64,000 nucleotides of DNA, from contig JAEWHP010000014.1 of the NCBI GenBank assembly GCA_023387735.1, positions 62,001 to 126,000 on the forward strand, read 5' to 3'. Positions 54,259 through 63,430 of the stretch are shown here, piece after piece. The DNA is from Pseudomonadota bacterium. GTDB taxonomy: Bacteria; Pseudomonadota; Alphaproteobacteria; Rhizobiales; Xanthobacteraceae. The notes below the pieces were generated by a model that worked only from the letters and a program-made list of their open reading frames with translations, did no database searches and was not told the DNA's origin. The position numbers and the translations under genes were made by a program. The number at the start of each line of letters is the position of its first letter. Positions within the stretch are counted from its first letter, which is position 1.

Positions 54259-55509
54259 ATGCTGCAACTGCAATCGGCGTTCGGCGTGCTGGCGCTGCTG
54301 GCGATCGCCTGGGCGCTCAGCGAGAACCGCCGCGCGGTTTCGGTGTGGCAGGCCGCGGTCGGGCTTGCCGTCACCGTTGCCACCGCGCTGGTGCTGCTGA
54401 AGCTGCCACCGGTGGCAAAGGCATTCGGCGCCATCAACGACGCCGTCAACACGATCTCGGCGGCGTCCCGCGCGGGCACATCTTTCGTGTTCGGCTACGT
54501 CGGCGGCGGCGCCCTGCCCTTCGACCTCAAGACGCCGGGCGCGGATTTCATCCTGGCGTTCCAGGCGCTGCCGATCATCCTGGTCATGAGCGTGCTCACG
54601 ACGCTCCTGTTCTACTGGCGCGTGCTGCCGCCGATCGTGCGCGGCATGGCGTGGCTGCTGGAGCGCACCCTCGGCGTCGGCGGTGCGGTGGGCCTGTCCG
54701 CGGCGGCCAACATCTTCCTCGGCATGGTCGAGGCGCCGCTTTTCATCCGACCCTATCTGGCACAGCTCACCCGCAGCGAATTGTTCATGGTGATGACCGG
54801 CGGCATGGCCGGCATCGCCGGCACCGTGCTGGTGCTCTACGCGACGTTCCTCGCGCCGCTGATCCCGGATGCCGCGGCGCATTTCGTCATCGCGTCCGTC
54901 CTCGGCGCGCCGGCCGCCATTCTCGTCAGCCTGATCATGGTGCCGGAGACTTCCGACAAGCGCACCGGCGGCGCGCTGGCGGATCCCGATACGCAGACGT
55001 CGAGCACCATGGACGCGATCGTCAAGGGCACCACCGCCGGGCTCGAGCTGTTGCTCAACATCATCGCCATGCTGCTGGTGCTGGTGGCGCTGGTCTATCT
55101 CGCCAACGCCATACTCGGGCTACTGCCCGAGATCGGCGGCGCAAAAATTTCGCTGCAGCGCCTGCTGGGAATTCTGATGGCGCCGGTGTGCTGGCTGCTG
55201 GGCCTGCCATGGCCGCAGGCGATCACGGCCGGCAGCCTGATGGGTACCAAGACCGTCCTCAACGAGCTGATCGCCTATGTCGAATTGTCAAAACTCGGCA
55301 CTGATGCGCTCGATCCGCGCTCGCGGCTGATCATGCTCTACGCACTGTGCGGTTTTGCCAACTTCGCCAGCCTCGGCATCATGATCGGCGGCCTCGGCAC
55401 CATGGCGCCCGAGCGGCGCGAGGAGATCAACGGGCTCGGGATGAAGTCGATCGTGTCGGGGACACTGGCGACGTGCTTGATGGGGGCGGTCGTGGGGGTC
55501 TTGACGTGA
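54259..55509 (+). CDS. Nucleoside transporter (CNT family, NupC-like)
   Basis: 416 aa. Concentrative nucleoside transporter: N-terminal helices, the gate domain, and the C-terminal conserved NIFLGMVEAPLFIRPYL and GFANFASLGIM motifs that form the nucleoside site. It imports nucleosides with H+ or Na+. Confidence 0.9.
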   Translation: MLQLQSAFGVLALLAIAWALSENRRAVSVWQAAVGLAVTVATALVLLKLPPVAKAFGAINDAVNTISAASRAGTSFVFGYVGGGALPFDLKTPGADFILAFQALPIILVMSVLTTLLFYWRVLPPIVRGMAWLLERTLGVGGAVGLSAAANIFLGMVEAPLFIRPYLAQLTRSELFMVMTGGMAGIAGTVLVLYATFLAPLIPDAAAHFVIASVLGAPAAILVSLIMVPETSDKRTGGALADPDTQTSSTMDAIVKGTTAGLELLLNIIAMLLVLVALVYLANAILGLLPEIGGAKISLQRLLGILMAPVCWLLGLPWPQAITAGSLMGTKTVLNELIAYVELSKLGTDALDPRSRLIMLYALCGFANFASLGIMIGGLGTMAPERREEINGLGMKSIVSGTLATCLMGAVVGVLT

Positions 55510-55519
55510 CGGTCATTCC

Positions 55520-55601
55520 GTCATTCCGGGATGGTCCGAAGGACCAGACCCGGAATCTCGAGATTCCGGGTTCGATGCAGCGCATCGCCCCGGAATGACG
55601 G
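55520..55601. repeat. CATTCCGGG repeat, double-hairpin form
   Basis: Third copy of the GGTCC/GGACC plus CTCGAG-centred form; between the convergent transporter and cupin genes. Confidence 0.85.
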
Positions 55602-55607
55602 CGAGAG

Positions 55608-56153
55608 CTACCCCGCCAGTTCCACCGTCTTGAACTCCGCCGGCAGGATCACCTCCAGCAGTTCGACGTCGTCGGAATAGTCCAGGATCATGTGCTTGAC
55701 GCGCGGCGGCTGGGTCCAGGCGCTGCCTACCTGCATCAGCGTCTCGCCCTCGCCTTCCATATAGGTCTTCACCCAACCCTTGAGCACGTAGACCATCTGG
55801 AATTCGATGTCATGGTAATGCAGCTTCGAGACTTCAGCCGGATTGCAAGGTCCCTGCAGACGGATCACCTGCGCATGCGCCAGACCGTGGGAGGCTTCGG
55901 CGATGCCGAGGTCGCGGTATTTTGCGTAAGTGCGCAGGCCGTCGGCCTTGAAGTCCTCTTCGCGGTGATGGCTGATAGCGATACGCTGCTTCGGCCGCGC
56001 CTTCTTGGCCGGCTTGGCCTTGGCGACCGACACGCGTCCCTTGGATTTAAGCGCCTTGCGCGCGGAGGGTTTGGCGGCGCCCTTGTGCCCGGTCCACTTC
56101 TTCCGGACAGCGGTTTTGGCTGCGGGTCTGGATGTCGCTTTCTTCTTGGCCAT
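55608..56153 (-). CDS. Cupin domain protein with Lys/Ala-rich N-tail
   Basis: 181 aa. The first about 55 residues are a basic Lys/Ala/Arg/Pro tail resembling histone-H1-like segments; the rest is a cupin barrel with LHYHDIEFQMVYVLKGW (metal His and Glu) and late His in VKHMIL. Such tails can bind nucleic acid; the small molecule bound is unknown. Confidence 0.82.
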   Translation of the reverse strand: MAKKKATSRPAAKTAVRKKWTGHKGAAKPSARKALKSKGRVSVAKAKPAKKARPKQRIAISHHREEDFKADGLRTYAKYRDLGIAEASHGLAHAQVIRLQGPCNPAEVSKLHYHDIEFQMVYVLKGWVKTYMEGEGETLMQVGSAWTQPPRVKHMILDYSDDVELLEVILPAEFKTVELAG

Positions 56154-56205
56154 CGATGCCTCCCCGATCTTGTTTGATGCGAGGAGAGTAACACAGATTT
56201 AGTTT

Positions 56206-56289
56206 GTAGGGTGGGTTAGCCGAAGGCGTAACCCACCGCTTGACCAACGGAGCATCGTTGGTGGGTTACGCTGCGCTAACCCACCCTAC
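56206..56289. repeat. Palindromic repeat, GTAGGGTGGGTTA family
   Basis: 84-bp inverted repeat GTAGGGTGGGTTAGC...CTAACCCACCCTAC with inner GGTGGGTTACG piece; related to 39006-39085. Confidence 0.85.
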
Positions 56290-56298
56290 CTGCGTAGC

Positions 56299-56586
56299 TC
56301 AATGCAGCCTGAACACGCCGTCGACCGCGCGCAGTTCGGCCGGCTTGATCAGCTTGGAGTGCGCCACCGTCACCGAGTACAGCGGGCCATCGAGCTTCTC
56401 CTGCCAGAAGGCGAGGAAATCCTTCAGCGCCGGAAATTTCGGAAACAGATCGTAGTTCTGCCAGACATAGGTCTGCAGCAATGAGGGATGATCCGGCATC
56501 CGATACAGAATTTGCGCCGTCGTCAGCCCGTAACCCAGCACCTGCTTCCGGAAATCATCGGAAACAACACCAACCCGCGAGACCAT
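56299..56586 (-). CDS. Usg family protein
   Basis: 95 aa. It matches the Usg family (named from a gene upstream of trp genes in Caulobacter): LTTAQILYRMPDHPSLLQTY then QNYDLFPKFPALKDFL. Function unknown. ATG at 56586 used; the longer frame to 56697 adds no family sequence. Confidence 0.85.
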   Translation of the reverse strand: MVSRVGVVSDDFRKQVLGYGLTTAQILYRMPDHPSLLQTYVWQNYDLFPKFPALKDFLAFWQEKLDGPLYSVTVAHSKLIKPAELRAVDGVFRLH

Positions 56587-56735
56587 GCCAAACCTCCGTT
56601 GCCGGAGCGCATTTGTCGTGGTGGCCCAGACACCGAGCCACCCCGGCGGAGATGCGCTCACATGAGAGAAATGTGACGCACGAGACCAACACATCACAAG
56701 CCTAAATGTTTAACGATCTGTTGAAAAAGGTCGCG

Positions 56736-56762
56736 TTAGCAGCAGCTTACCGCACGTGCTAA
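56736..56762 (+). promoter_or_regulatory. CIRCE-like element 1 (weak)
   Basis: TTAGCAGCA, 9 nt, ACGTGCTAA: the 9-9-9 CIRCE geometry, 13 of 18 arm positions agreeing with TTAGCACTC-N9-GAGTGCTAA. Confidence 0.4.
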
Positions 56763-56811
56763 TACGGAGTTCCGACCGTCCGTGACGGCCGATTAATCAT
56801 GATTAATGAAA

Positions 56812-56838
56812 TTGGCAGGCGTCATATTTGAGTGCCAA
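56812..56838 (+). promoter_or_regulatory. CIRCE-like element 2
   Basis: TTGGCAGGC, 9 nt, GAGTGCCAA: 14 of 18 arm positions match the CIRCE consensus. It lies just upstream of the RpoH-like promoter. Confidence 0.55.
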
Positions 56839-56855
56839 TTTTTCTGCTAGAAGCC

Positions 56856-56884
56856 CTTGTCCCCCGCGCAAGTCTGGCCTATGT
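56856..56884 (+). promoter_or_regulatory. RpoH-like promoter of groESL
   Basis: CTTG at 56856-56859 and CCTATGT at 56878-56884 with 18 nt between, close to the rhizobial sigma-32 pattern CTTG-N17/18-CYTATNT. Transcription would begin about 75 nt before groES. Confidence 0.5.
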
Positions 56885-56897
56885 CCTGCGAGCCGAG

Positions 56898-56924
56898 CTG
56901 GCACTCGCCGGCCCGGACTGCCAA
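56898..56924 (+). promoter_or_regulatory. CIRCE element 3 (HrcA operator)
   Basis: CTGGCACTC, 9 nt, GACTGCCAA: 14 of 18 arm positions match canonical CIRCE and 16 of 18 the TTGGCACTC variant. It lies downstream of the promoter in the leader, the usual HrcA position. Confidence 0.7.
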
Positions 56925-56968
56925 ATTTCCAGAATCTGATAACATCTTCAGAAACTTAGGAGGACTGC

Positions 56969-57286
56969 ATGAAATTCCGTCCGCTTCACGACCGCGTCGT
57001 GGTCAAGCGCATCGACGCCGAAGAGAAGACCGCTGGCGGCATCATCATTCCGGACAGTGCCAAGGAAAAGCCCTCGCAGGGCGAAGTCATCGCCGTTGGC
57101 CCCGGTGGCCGCGACGAAGCCGGCAAGCTGATCCCGATCGACCTGAAGGTCGGCGACCGCGTCCTGTTCGGCAAGTGGTCGGGCACCGAGGTCAAGATCG
57201 ACGGTGAAGATCTCCTGATCATGAAGGAGTCCGACGTCATGGGCGTGCTCGACGTCCCCGCCGGCAGCAAGAAGAAGGCTGCCTAA
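56969..57286 (+). CDS. groES: Co-chaperonin GroES
   Basis: 105 aa. MKFRPLHDRVVVKRID and the mobile loop EEKTAGGIIIPDSAKEKP are standard GroES. It caps the GroEL ring. AGGAGG 5 nt before ATG. Regulated by the CIRCE and RpoH-like sites upstream. Confidence 0.98.
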   Translation: MKFRPLHDRVVVKRIDAEEKTAGGIIIPDSAKEKPSQGEVIAVGPGGRDEAGKLIPIDLKVGDRVLFGKWSGTEVKIDGEDLLIMKESDVMGVLDVPAGSKKKAA

Positions 57287-57301
57287 GCCAACCGCCCGTT
57301 C

Positions 57302-57407
57302 CCTCATCCTGAGGAGCCGGCGCAGCCGGCGTCTCGAAGGATGGGCCACATGCTCAATCATCTCATCCTTCGAGACGCCCGCAAGGGCGGGCTCCTCAGG
57401 ATGAGGA
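57302..57407. repeat. Palindromic repeat between groES and groEL
   Basis: 106 bp with ends CCTCATCCTGAGGAGC and GCTCCTCAGGATGAGG and inner CGTCTCGAAGGATG / CATCCTTCGAGACG pairs; will form a long hairpin in the groESL mRNA. Confidence 0.85.
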
Positions 57408-57432
57408 CCCAGTCTCAAACGGAGATCCCTCT

Positions 57433-59073
<1,641 letters not shown>

Positions 59074-59104
59074 GGTCCGGCCACTCAAGCGATCCACGAA
59101 ATGC

Positions 59105-59133
59105 AAAACCCCGGCAGCGATGCCGGGGTTTTT
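59105..59133 (+). terminator. Rho-independent terminator of groESL
   Basis: 12-bp stem AAAACCCCGGCA / TGCCGGGGTTTT with GCGA loop and a T run, 32 nt after groEL. Confidence 0.92.
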
Positions 59134-59405
59134 GTTTGGACTGGCGACACGATGGCTGCCCGCACGCCTATCCCTGTTATGCACAAGCCAACGCATCGAG
59201 ACTTCGGTCGATATTGACATTCCAGAAAATAATTTGATGCGAGAGTCGCAAACCGAACCGACAGTTCCACTTTTCATAGCGCAAAGTTGTATTCGGGTCG
59301 GGGCTAAATCAAAGCTCATCCAAAAAATCGATCGGACGCGGAGCGCTCAAGCTCTCGGGACGCAGTCGTGCGTCGCGGGGAAGGCTTTCGCTCGAAGGCA
59401 GTGAT
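59134..59405. other. Intergenic region after groESL
   Basis: About 270 nt, lower GC than average around 59200-59260. No convincing gene or RNA; short frames on both strands lack family motifs. It would hold the promoter of the small genes after it. Confidence 0.35.
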
Positions 59406-59564
59406 GTGGCGGTGAGTGAAAGCGAAATGAAAGTCACGTTGAAAAGAAAAAATGGGATGCCGTTTTCGGACATCCCGGAGTTGGATGTCCCGGATATCGC
59501 CTTGCGAGGCGCAGGCGGCGAGCTGGCCGAGCTTTTCACCGCTGCTCCCCGCCCGTCCGGTTAA
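59406..59564 (+). CDS. Possible small acidic protein (52 aa)
   Basis: GTG start. MKVTLKRKNGMPFSDIPEL followed by VPDIALRGAGGELAELF; the composition looks protein-like but no SD is clear and no homologue is recognised. Confidence 0.35.
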   Translation: MAVSESEMKVTLKRKNGMPFSDIPELDVPDIALRGAGGELAELFTAAPRPSG

Positions 59565-59606
59565 AGAACCCGTTCAACCCAGACCGAGGACTCCCTGAGG
59601 AGGGAT

Positions 59607-59730
59607 CCGGCCGGTTGGAATAAGCCCGCAGGCGCGCACGCAGCCCCCACTGGCCGATGCTCGCTCAAGCAAGGTGCGCAACGCCCCCCCAGTAAGCCGC
59701 ACCGACAAGAGGCGCACTCCAACCGGCCGG
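59607..59730. other. Possible structured RNA or leader: 13-bp arms around 98 nt
   Basis: CCGGCCGGTTGGA at 59607-59619 is perfectly complementary to 59718-59730. The enclosed GC-rich sequence can form further hairpins. It may be the leader of the 59778 gene or a small RNA. Confidence 0.35.
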
Positions 59731-59777
59731 TACTTCTCCGCAAAGCATCATCAAGACCAGGAGTGAGTGAGGGCAGC

Positions 59778-59981
59778 ATGGGAATGGTCATGGTCAGATG
59801 TCCGCAAACCGGACACGCAATTCCTACCGGGATCAAAACGGATCGCGAGAGTTTCGGGCGCCGCACGGTATTCTTCTCGCGCACGCATTGTCCGCTTTGC
59901 CACAGCGATCACCCATGGTTCGCGCGCGAGGCCTGGGTCGACGAGCCGGGCATCCGACTGCGCGCCGGCTCACAGGCATAA
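59778..59981 (+). CDS. Small zinc-ribbon-like protein
   Basis: 67 aa. Two cysteine/histidine knots: VRCPQTGHAIPTG and HCPLCHSDHPWF, suggesting a zinc ribbon. A conserved bradyrhizobial small protein of unknown role (from memory). GAGG-like site before ATG 59778. Its stop TAA overlaps the next ATG (TAATG). Confidence 0.65.
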   Translation: MGMVMVRCPQTGHAIPTGIKTDRESFGRRTVFFSRTHCPLCHSDHPWFAREAWVDEPGIRLRAGSQA

Positions 59982-60217
59982 TGGATACAGATCAGGCGAT
60001 GAGCGCGATGAGGGACACCATGGGGCACCTGCAAATCCCGACTGAACCACCGACCCTGCTGCACCAGGCCAGGGACTTTCTCGTCGAAGCCCGACGGCTG
60101 AAGCCGGGTCCCGAGCGCAATGAGCTGCGCGAGACGGCAAAGGTGTTGCGCGAGCTTGCGAAGCTCGAGACATCCGATGGCATCGGAGAATCTTTCCGGG
60201 TGGATGATCGCTGGTGA
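59981..60217 (+). CDS. Small helical protein coupled to the zinc-ribbon gene
   Basis: 78 aa, helical and charged: LLHQARDFLVEARRLKPG followed by RNELRETAKVLRELAKLE. Coupled by 1-nt overlap (TAATG) with the upstream gene. No named family recognised. Confidence 0.65.
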   Translation: MDTDQAMSAMRDTMGHLQIPTEPPTLLHQARDFLVEARRLKPGPERNELRETAKVLRELAKLETSDGIGESFRVDDRW

Positions 60218-60275
60218 TCGGCCTTCAGCGCCGCACCTGATGGAGCAGTCCTGACGCGGTCGCGCGGAAACGCGC

Positions 60276-61052
60276 TCAGTTCGTCCCGCCCGATCCCGTT
60301 CTCGGCACGCGCCCCTCATGGGGCAGAGCCGCCCGCGATCGGGCCGGGCTCGACGAGAAGATCTCCTCGACTTCAGAACGCATGAAGCTGTGGCACTCGC
60401 ACGCCGCCGCCGCAAGCCGCGCCCGGTCGATCTCGATAAAGCCGCGTCGGTCTGCCCTGATCGCACCGCTGGCGCGGAGATTGCGCATCAAGAGCGTTAC
60501 CGTCGTTCGCCGCACACCGAGAATCTGCGCCAGCGCATGCTGGGTGAGCGGAAGCTCATCGTGGTCGACGCTGTCGCGAAGCTGCAGCATCCAGCGCGCC
60601 ATGCGGGCCTCGACCGGATGCAACGCGTTGCAGGCCGCGCCGACCTGAAACTGTATCAACATCGACTTGACGTGATTCTGGACCGCATGCCGGATCGCGG
60701 GACTGCGGCTGAAGGCGGCATGAAACCGCGATGCAGGAATTCGCGCAGCCGGGCCCGGCGCGCGAACGACTGCGGTAATCGCCGAAGGCGACGGCCCGAG
60801 TACCGAAAGCAGGCCCACCGCCCCTTCCCGCCCGATGATCGCGGTCGCGACTGTCTGTCCGTCCGCCATATCGATCATCAGCGTGATGGCGCCCTTGTGC
60901 GGGAAGACGACGTAATCGATATCGTCACCCGTGCGCGAAAGGACAGCGTCCTGTTCGAGTTCGATCAACTCGAGCTCGGGCCCCAGCAGATCGAAATCCG
61001 ATGCCGGCAGGGATGCCAGAAGACGATTGCCCTTCCCGCCGCGCGGCGTCAC
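60276..61052 (-). CDS. Crp/Fnr family transcription regulator
   Basis: 258 aa, GTG start. Cyclic-nucleotide-binding-like domain (about 10-130) and a C-terminal winged helix with LAQILGVRRTTVTLLMRNL as recognition helix region. The cysteine set of FNR is absent, and the phosphate-binding arginine of CRP (RxS) is not evident, so the effector is unknown. Bradyrhizobia have many such regulators. Confidence 0.88.
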   Translation of the reverse strand: MTPRGGKGNRLLASLPASDFDLLGPELELIELEQDAVLSRTGDDIDYVVFPHKGAITLMIDMADGQTVATAIIGREGAVGLLSVLGPSPSAITAVVRAPGPAARIPASRFHAAFSRSPAIRHAVQNHVKSMLIQFQVGAACNALHPVEARMARWMLQLRDSVDHDELPLTQHALAQILGVRRTTVTLLMRNLRASGAIRADRRGFIEIDRARLAAAACECHSFMRSEVEEIFSSSPARSRAALPHEGRVPRTGSGGTN

Positions 61053-61371
61053 TGCGCGGCATCCGCGGCGAGCCGGCGGCCTTCAGGCAGGGAAACGTGA
61101 ATCAAAGGCGCGACCATAGGGATGAATCTGCTTTCACTGCACAAAGCCGCTCGCACATGTACGCCCTCGTCGCGGCGTAAAAGTTCCAAACAACCACGGG
61201 GACTTTTATTGCTATGCAGCATGAAAGCTTAGACGCAAATAAGCTGCTGAATGCAACCGCAAATTATGCATGGGTCGTACACTCGTAAGGGCGCGAGCAC
61301 CGCGGTTCCATTCTTGTGAATGCAGCGCCGATCGACAAACCCTGGTCGAACCGATGCGGGATGGTGTGCAG
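61053..61371. other. Intergenic region between lepB-like and Crp/Fnr genes
   Basis: About 320 nt with no gene. A 7-bp inverted repeat TAAAAGT (61178-61184) / ACTTTTA (61202-61208) may be an operator of the regulator gene. No promoter consensus was certain. Confidence 0.4.
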
Positions 61372-62607
61372 TCAGCGCACAGTCAAACCTACGCGCTCGG
61401 AGCGAATGGTCGCGGCGGCTCCGTTGTGGCCGGGAGTCTTCGAAAGATAGACCATCTCGACACGGCCGATGAGGTTCTCGAACGGAATATAGCCTATCGC
61501 CGACAGCGCGCGGCTGTCGGTAGAGTTGTCGCGGTTGTCGCCCAGCATGAAGAAGTGACCTGACGGCACCGTGTAGACGTTGGTGTCGTCGTAGAATCCC
61601 CGCTCGATGCAATCGAGTGTTTCGTAGGTCGCGCCGTTGGGAAGCGTCTCTCGCCAGCGCCGCACCTTGGCGGCGACATCGGTGCCGCAGGCATCGCCGA
61701 CGAAATCCTCCACGCGTTCGCGTTTCACGGCGACGTCGTTGAGGTAGAGCCGGCCCTGCTTCATTTGAATGCGATCGCCCGGCAGTCCCACCACGCGCTT
61801 GACGTAGTCCGTCATGCCGTCCTTTGGCGATCGAAACGCGACCACTTCGCCACGCGCCGGATCGGCACCGAAGATACGCCCCGAGAACAGCGGCGGCGCG
61901 GCCGGGAGCGAATGACGGCTATAGCCATAGGCATATTTCGAAACGAAGATGCTGTCTCCGACGAACATGGTCGGATACATCGAGCCGCTGGGCAGGCTAT
62001 AGGGGTGGAACAGCAACGCGCGAATGGCGAGCGCAATCAGAAACGGAAATATCAAGACCATGGTGTAGGTCGCGATCGTCCGAAAGAAGCCGAAGCGTTC
62101 GACGCGCGAAAGCATCAGCAGCACCGCGACGAACGACCAGAGGCCGGCCACCAGAACGATGATCAGCGGCAGTGGCGAAAATCCCGCCGGCGATATCGCG
62201 CTCGTCGCAAAAAACTTCACGCCAGCGCTGAACAGCACTGCGATCACGAGCCCGAGAATCGCCGGCACGGCACTCCAGGCCAGCACCGCTCGCAGTTCCA
62301 GCGTGGACGCCCGACCGCCGATCAGCCCCCCTACCCCGCGCAGAATCAAGGCATTCAGATAAAGCAGGAGAATGCCCATTGCAGCGCTGCCTGCAAGAAA
62401 GCCGAGCCAGGCGCGCCAGCCGGCCAGGCCCTCCAGGAAACCGAATCCGAGCGCCTGGGAATAGATACTGGCGATTGCACCGAGCGCCGCGAGCAACCAG
62501 ACGAAACGCCGTGGCCTCGTTGCCAGAATGTAGTCGATGGTTTGCCGCGGACTTAGCCAAATGCTGATCCATGGCGATCGAGAGCCGGTATCGTGCGTCG
62601 TCGTCAT
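61372..62607 (-). CDS. YIP1-domain/signal peptidase I fusion
   Basis: 411 aa. Residues about 1-190 form a YIP1-like membrane domain (SPRQTIDYILATRP opening, then about five transmembrane helices). The rest is a signal peptidase I (S26A) with nucleophile Ser209 in LPSGSMYPT and general-base Lys270 in DYVKRVVGLPGD, and GDNRDNSTDSR. It should cleave signal peptides on the outer face of the inner membrane. The YIP1 fusion is unusual; normal LepB has only one or two helices. ATG at 62607 used; the extension to 62787 is non-conserved. Confidence 0.88.
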   Translation of the reverse strand: MTTTHDTGSRSPWISIWLSPRQTIDYILATRPRRFVWLLAALGAIASIYSQALGFGFLEGLAGWRAWLGFLAGSAAMGILLLYLNALILRGVGGLIGGRASTLELRAVLAWSAVPAILGLVIAVLFSAGVKFFATSAISPAGFSPLPLIIVLVAGLWSFVAVLLMLSRVERFGFFRTIATYTMVLIFPFLIALAIRALLFHPYSLPSGSMYPTMFVGDSIFVSKYAYGYSRHSLPAAPPLFSGRIFGADPARGEVVAFRSPKDGMTDYVKRVVGLPGDRIQMKQGRLYLNDVAVKRERVEDFVGDACGTDVAAKVRRWRETLPNGATYETLDCIERGFYDDTNVYTVPSGHFFMLGDNRDNSTDSRALSAIGYIPFENLIGRVEMVYLSKTPGHNGAAATIRSERVGLTVR

Positions 62608-62937
62608 GGAACTTTCGAATCTCACTGCGCCGGCTAACTTAACCAACCCCGGGTTAAGTGCAACGTCGTGCAGAAACCTAAGCGCCACTTCGCCGGCTTC
62701 CCGGCCAGACGTCAGGTGACGCCGCATTCGACCTTCAGAAAATGCGGCGTCACCCTTCGAGTGGCAGAGGTACGCGGGTGACCTCAACCTGCTGCCACTT
62801 ATCCCGCCTGATCTCCTTCACGTTCGCCCGTAATCTGCGGTGCGAGCAAAGGAGATCACAAACGGCGCAGGCGGAATGTGATGTTTGCAACAGTGGTGAG
62901 AGACGCTGTGCTTTTCGCGAGCTCGGACGTAGTATCT
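62608..62937. other. Upstream region of the YIP1-LepB gene with two inverted repeats
   Basis: Contains ACTTAACC-N7-GGTTAAGT at 62637-62659, 30 nt before the start codon, and a perfect 14-bp inverted repeat GGTGACGCCGCATT/AATGCGGCGTCACC at 62716-62754 with an 11-nt loop. No gene seen. Confidence 0.5.
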
Positions 62938-63338
62938 TCCGTCATTCCGGGGCGGCGCGCAGTGCCGAGCCCGGAATCCATCTGTCCACTTGTTCATGCC
63001 CTATTACGTCTATCTCCTCGCAAGCGACAGGAACGGAACGCTCTATCTCGGCGTCACGAACGACATCGTTCGTCGCGTGTATGAGCACAAGAGCAAGGCG
63101 GTTGCCGGCTTCACGAAACGATATGCTGTAGACAAGCTGGTCTGGTTCGAACTCTACGACGATCCGACGAACGCGATCACGCGCGAGAAGGAATTGAAGA
63201 AGTGGCGACGAGCGTGGAAGATTCGGCTGATCGAAGAGCTAAATCCACATTGGATCGATCTATATCCGCAAGTATCGACCTGACACTTGGATAGGTGGAT
63301 TCCGGGCTCGATGCTTCGCATCGCCCCGGAATGACGGA
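62938..63338. mobile_element. Palindromic element carrying a GIY-YIG nuclease gene
   Basis: 401 bp with 45-bp inverted ends (62938-62982 and 63294-63338; 38 of 45 positions identical by eye). Each end is itself a CATTCCGGGG-family hairpin. The gene at 62996-63283 fills the centre. The element at 48445-48547 has the same ends without a gene. Confidence 0.7.
62996..63283 (+). CDS. GIY-YIG nuclease family protein
   Basis: 95 aa. GIY-YIG pattern as YYVYLLASDRNGTLYLGVTN, with the catalytic Arg in IVRRVYEHK and Glu in TREKELKKWRRAWK. Short stand-alone GIY-YIG proteins (UPF0213-like) are usually called endonucleases without proof. It sits between the inverted ends of a repeat element, suggesting it could serve the spread of that element (inference). 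Confidence 0.88.
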   Translation: MPYYVYLLASDRNGTLYLGVTNDIVRRVYEHKSKAVAGFTKRYAVDKLVWFELYDDPTNAITREKELKKWRRAWKIRLIEELNPHWIDLYPQVST

Positions 63339-63359
63339 CCCGGTTTGGTTTACATTCCA

Positions 63360-63398
63360 GTCATTCCGGGGCGCGCATGGCGCGAACCCGAAGCCATC
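63360..63398. repeat. Single degenerate arm of the CATTCCGGGG repeat
   Basis: GTCATTCCGGGGCGCGC...GCCATC resembles the left end of the GIY-YIG element, 21 bp beyond its right end. Confidence 0.6.
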
Positions 63399-63430
63399 TC
63401 ACGGCATAAAACTTCGCCGGCATTGGCCGT

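Noticed and set aside
61160..61190. EcfG-type GGAAC promoter on the minus strand before the Crp/Fnr gene
   Set aside because: GGAAC is present, but the next CGT-like -10 is 19 nt away, not 16-17, and reads CGTA.
62742..63131. 129-codon plus-strand frame overlapping the GIY-YIG gene
   Set aside because: It is out of frame with the GIY-YIG motifs and crosses the palindromic end; no coding signal.
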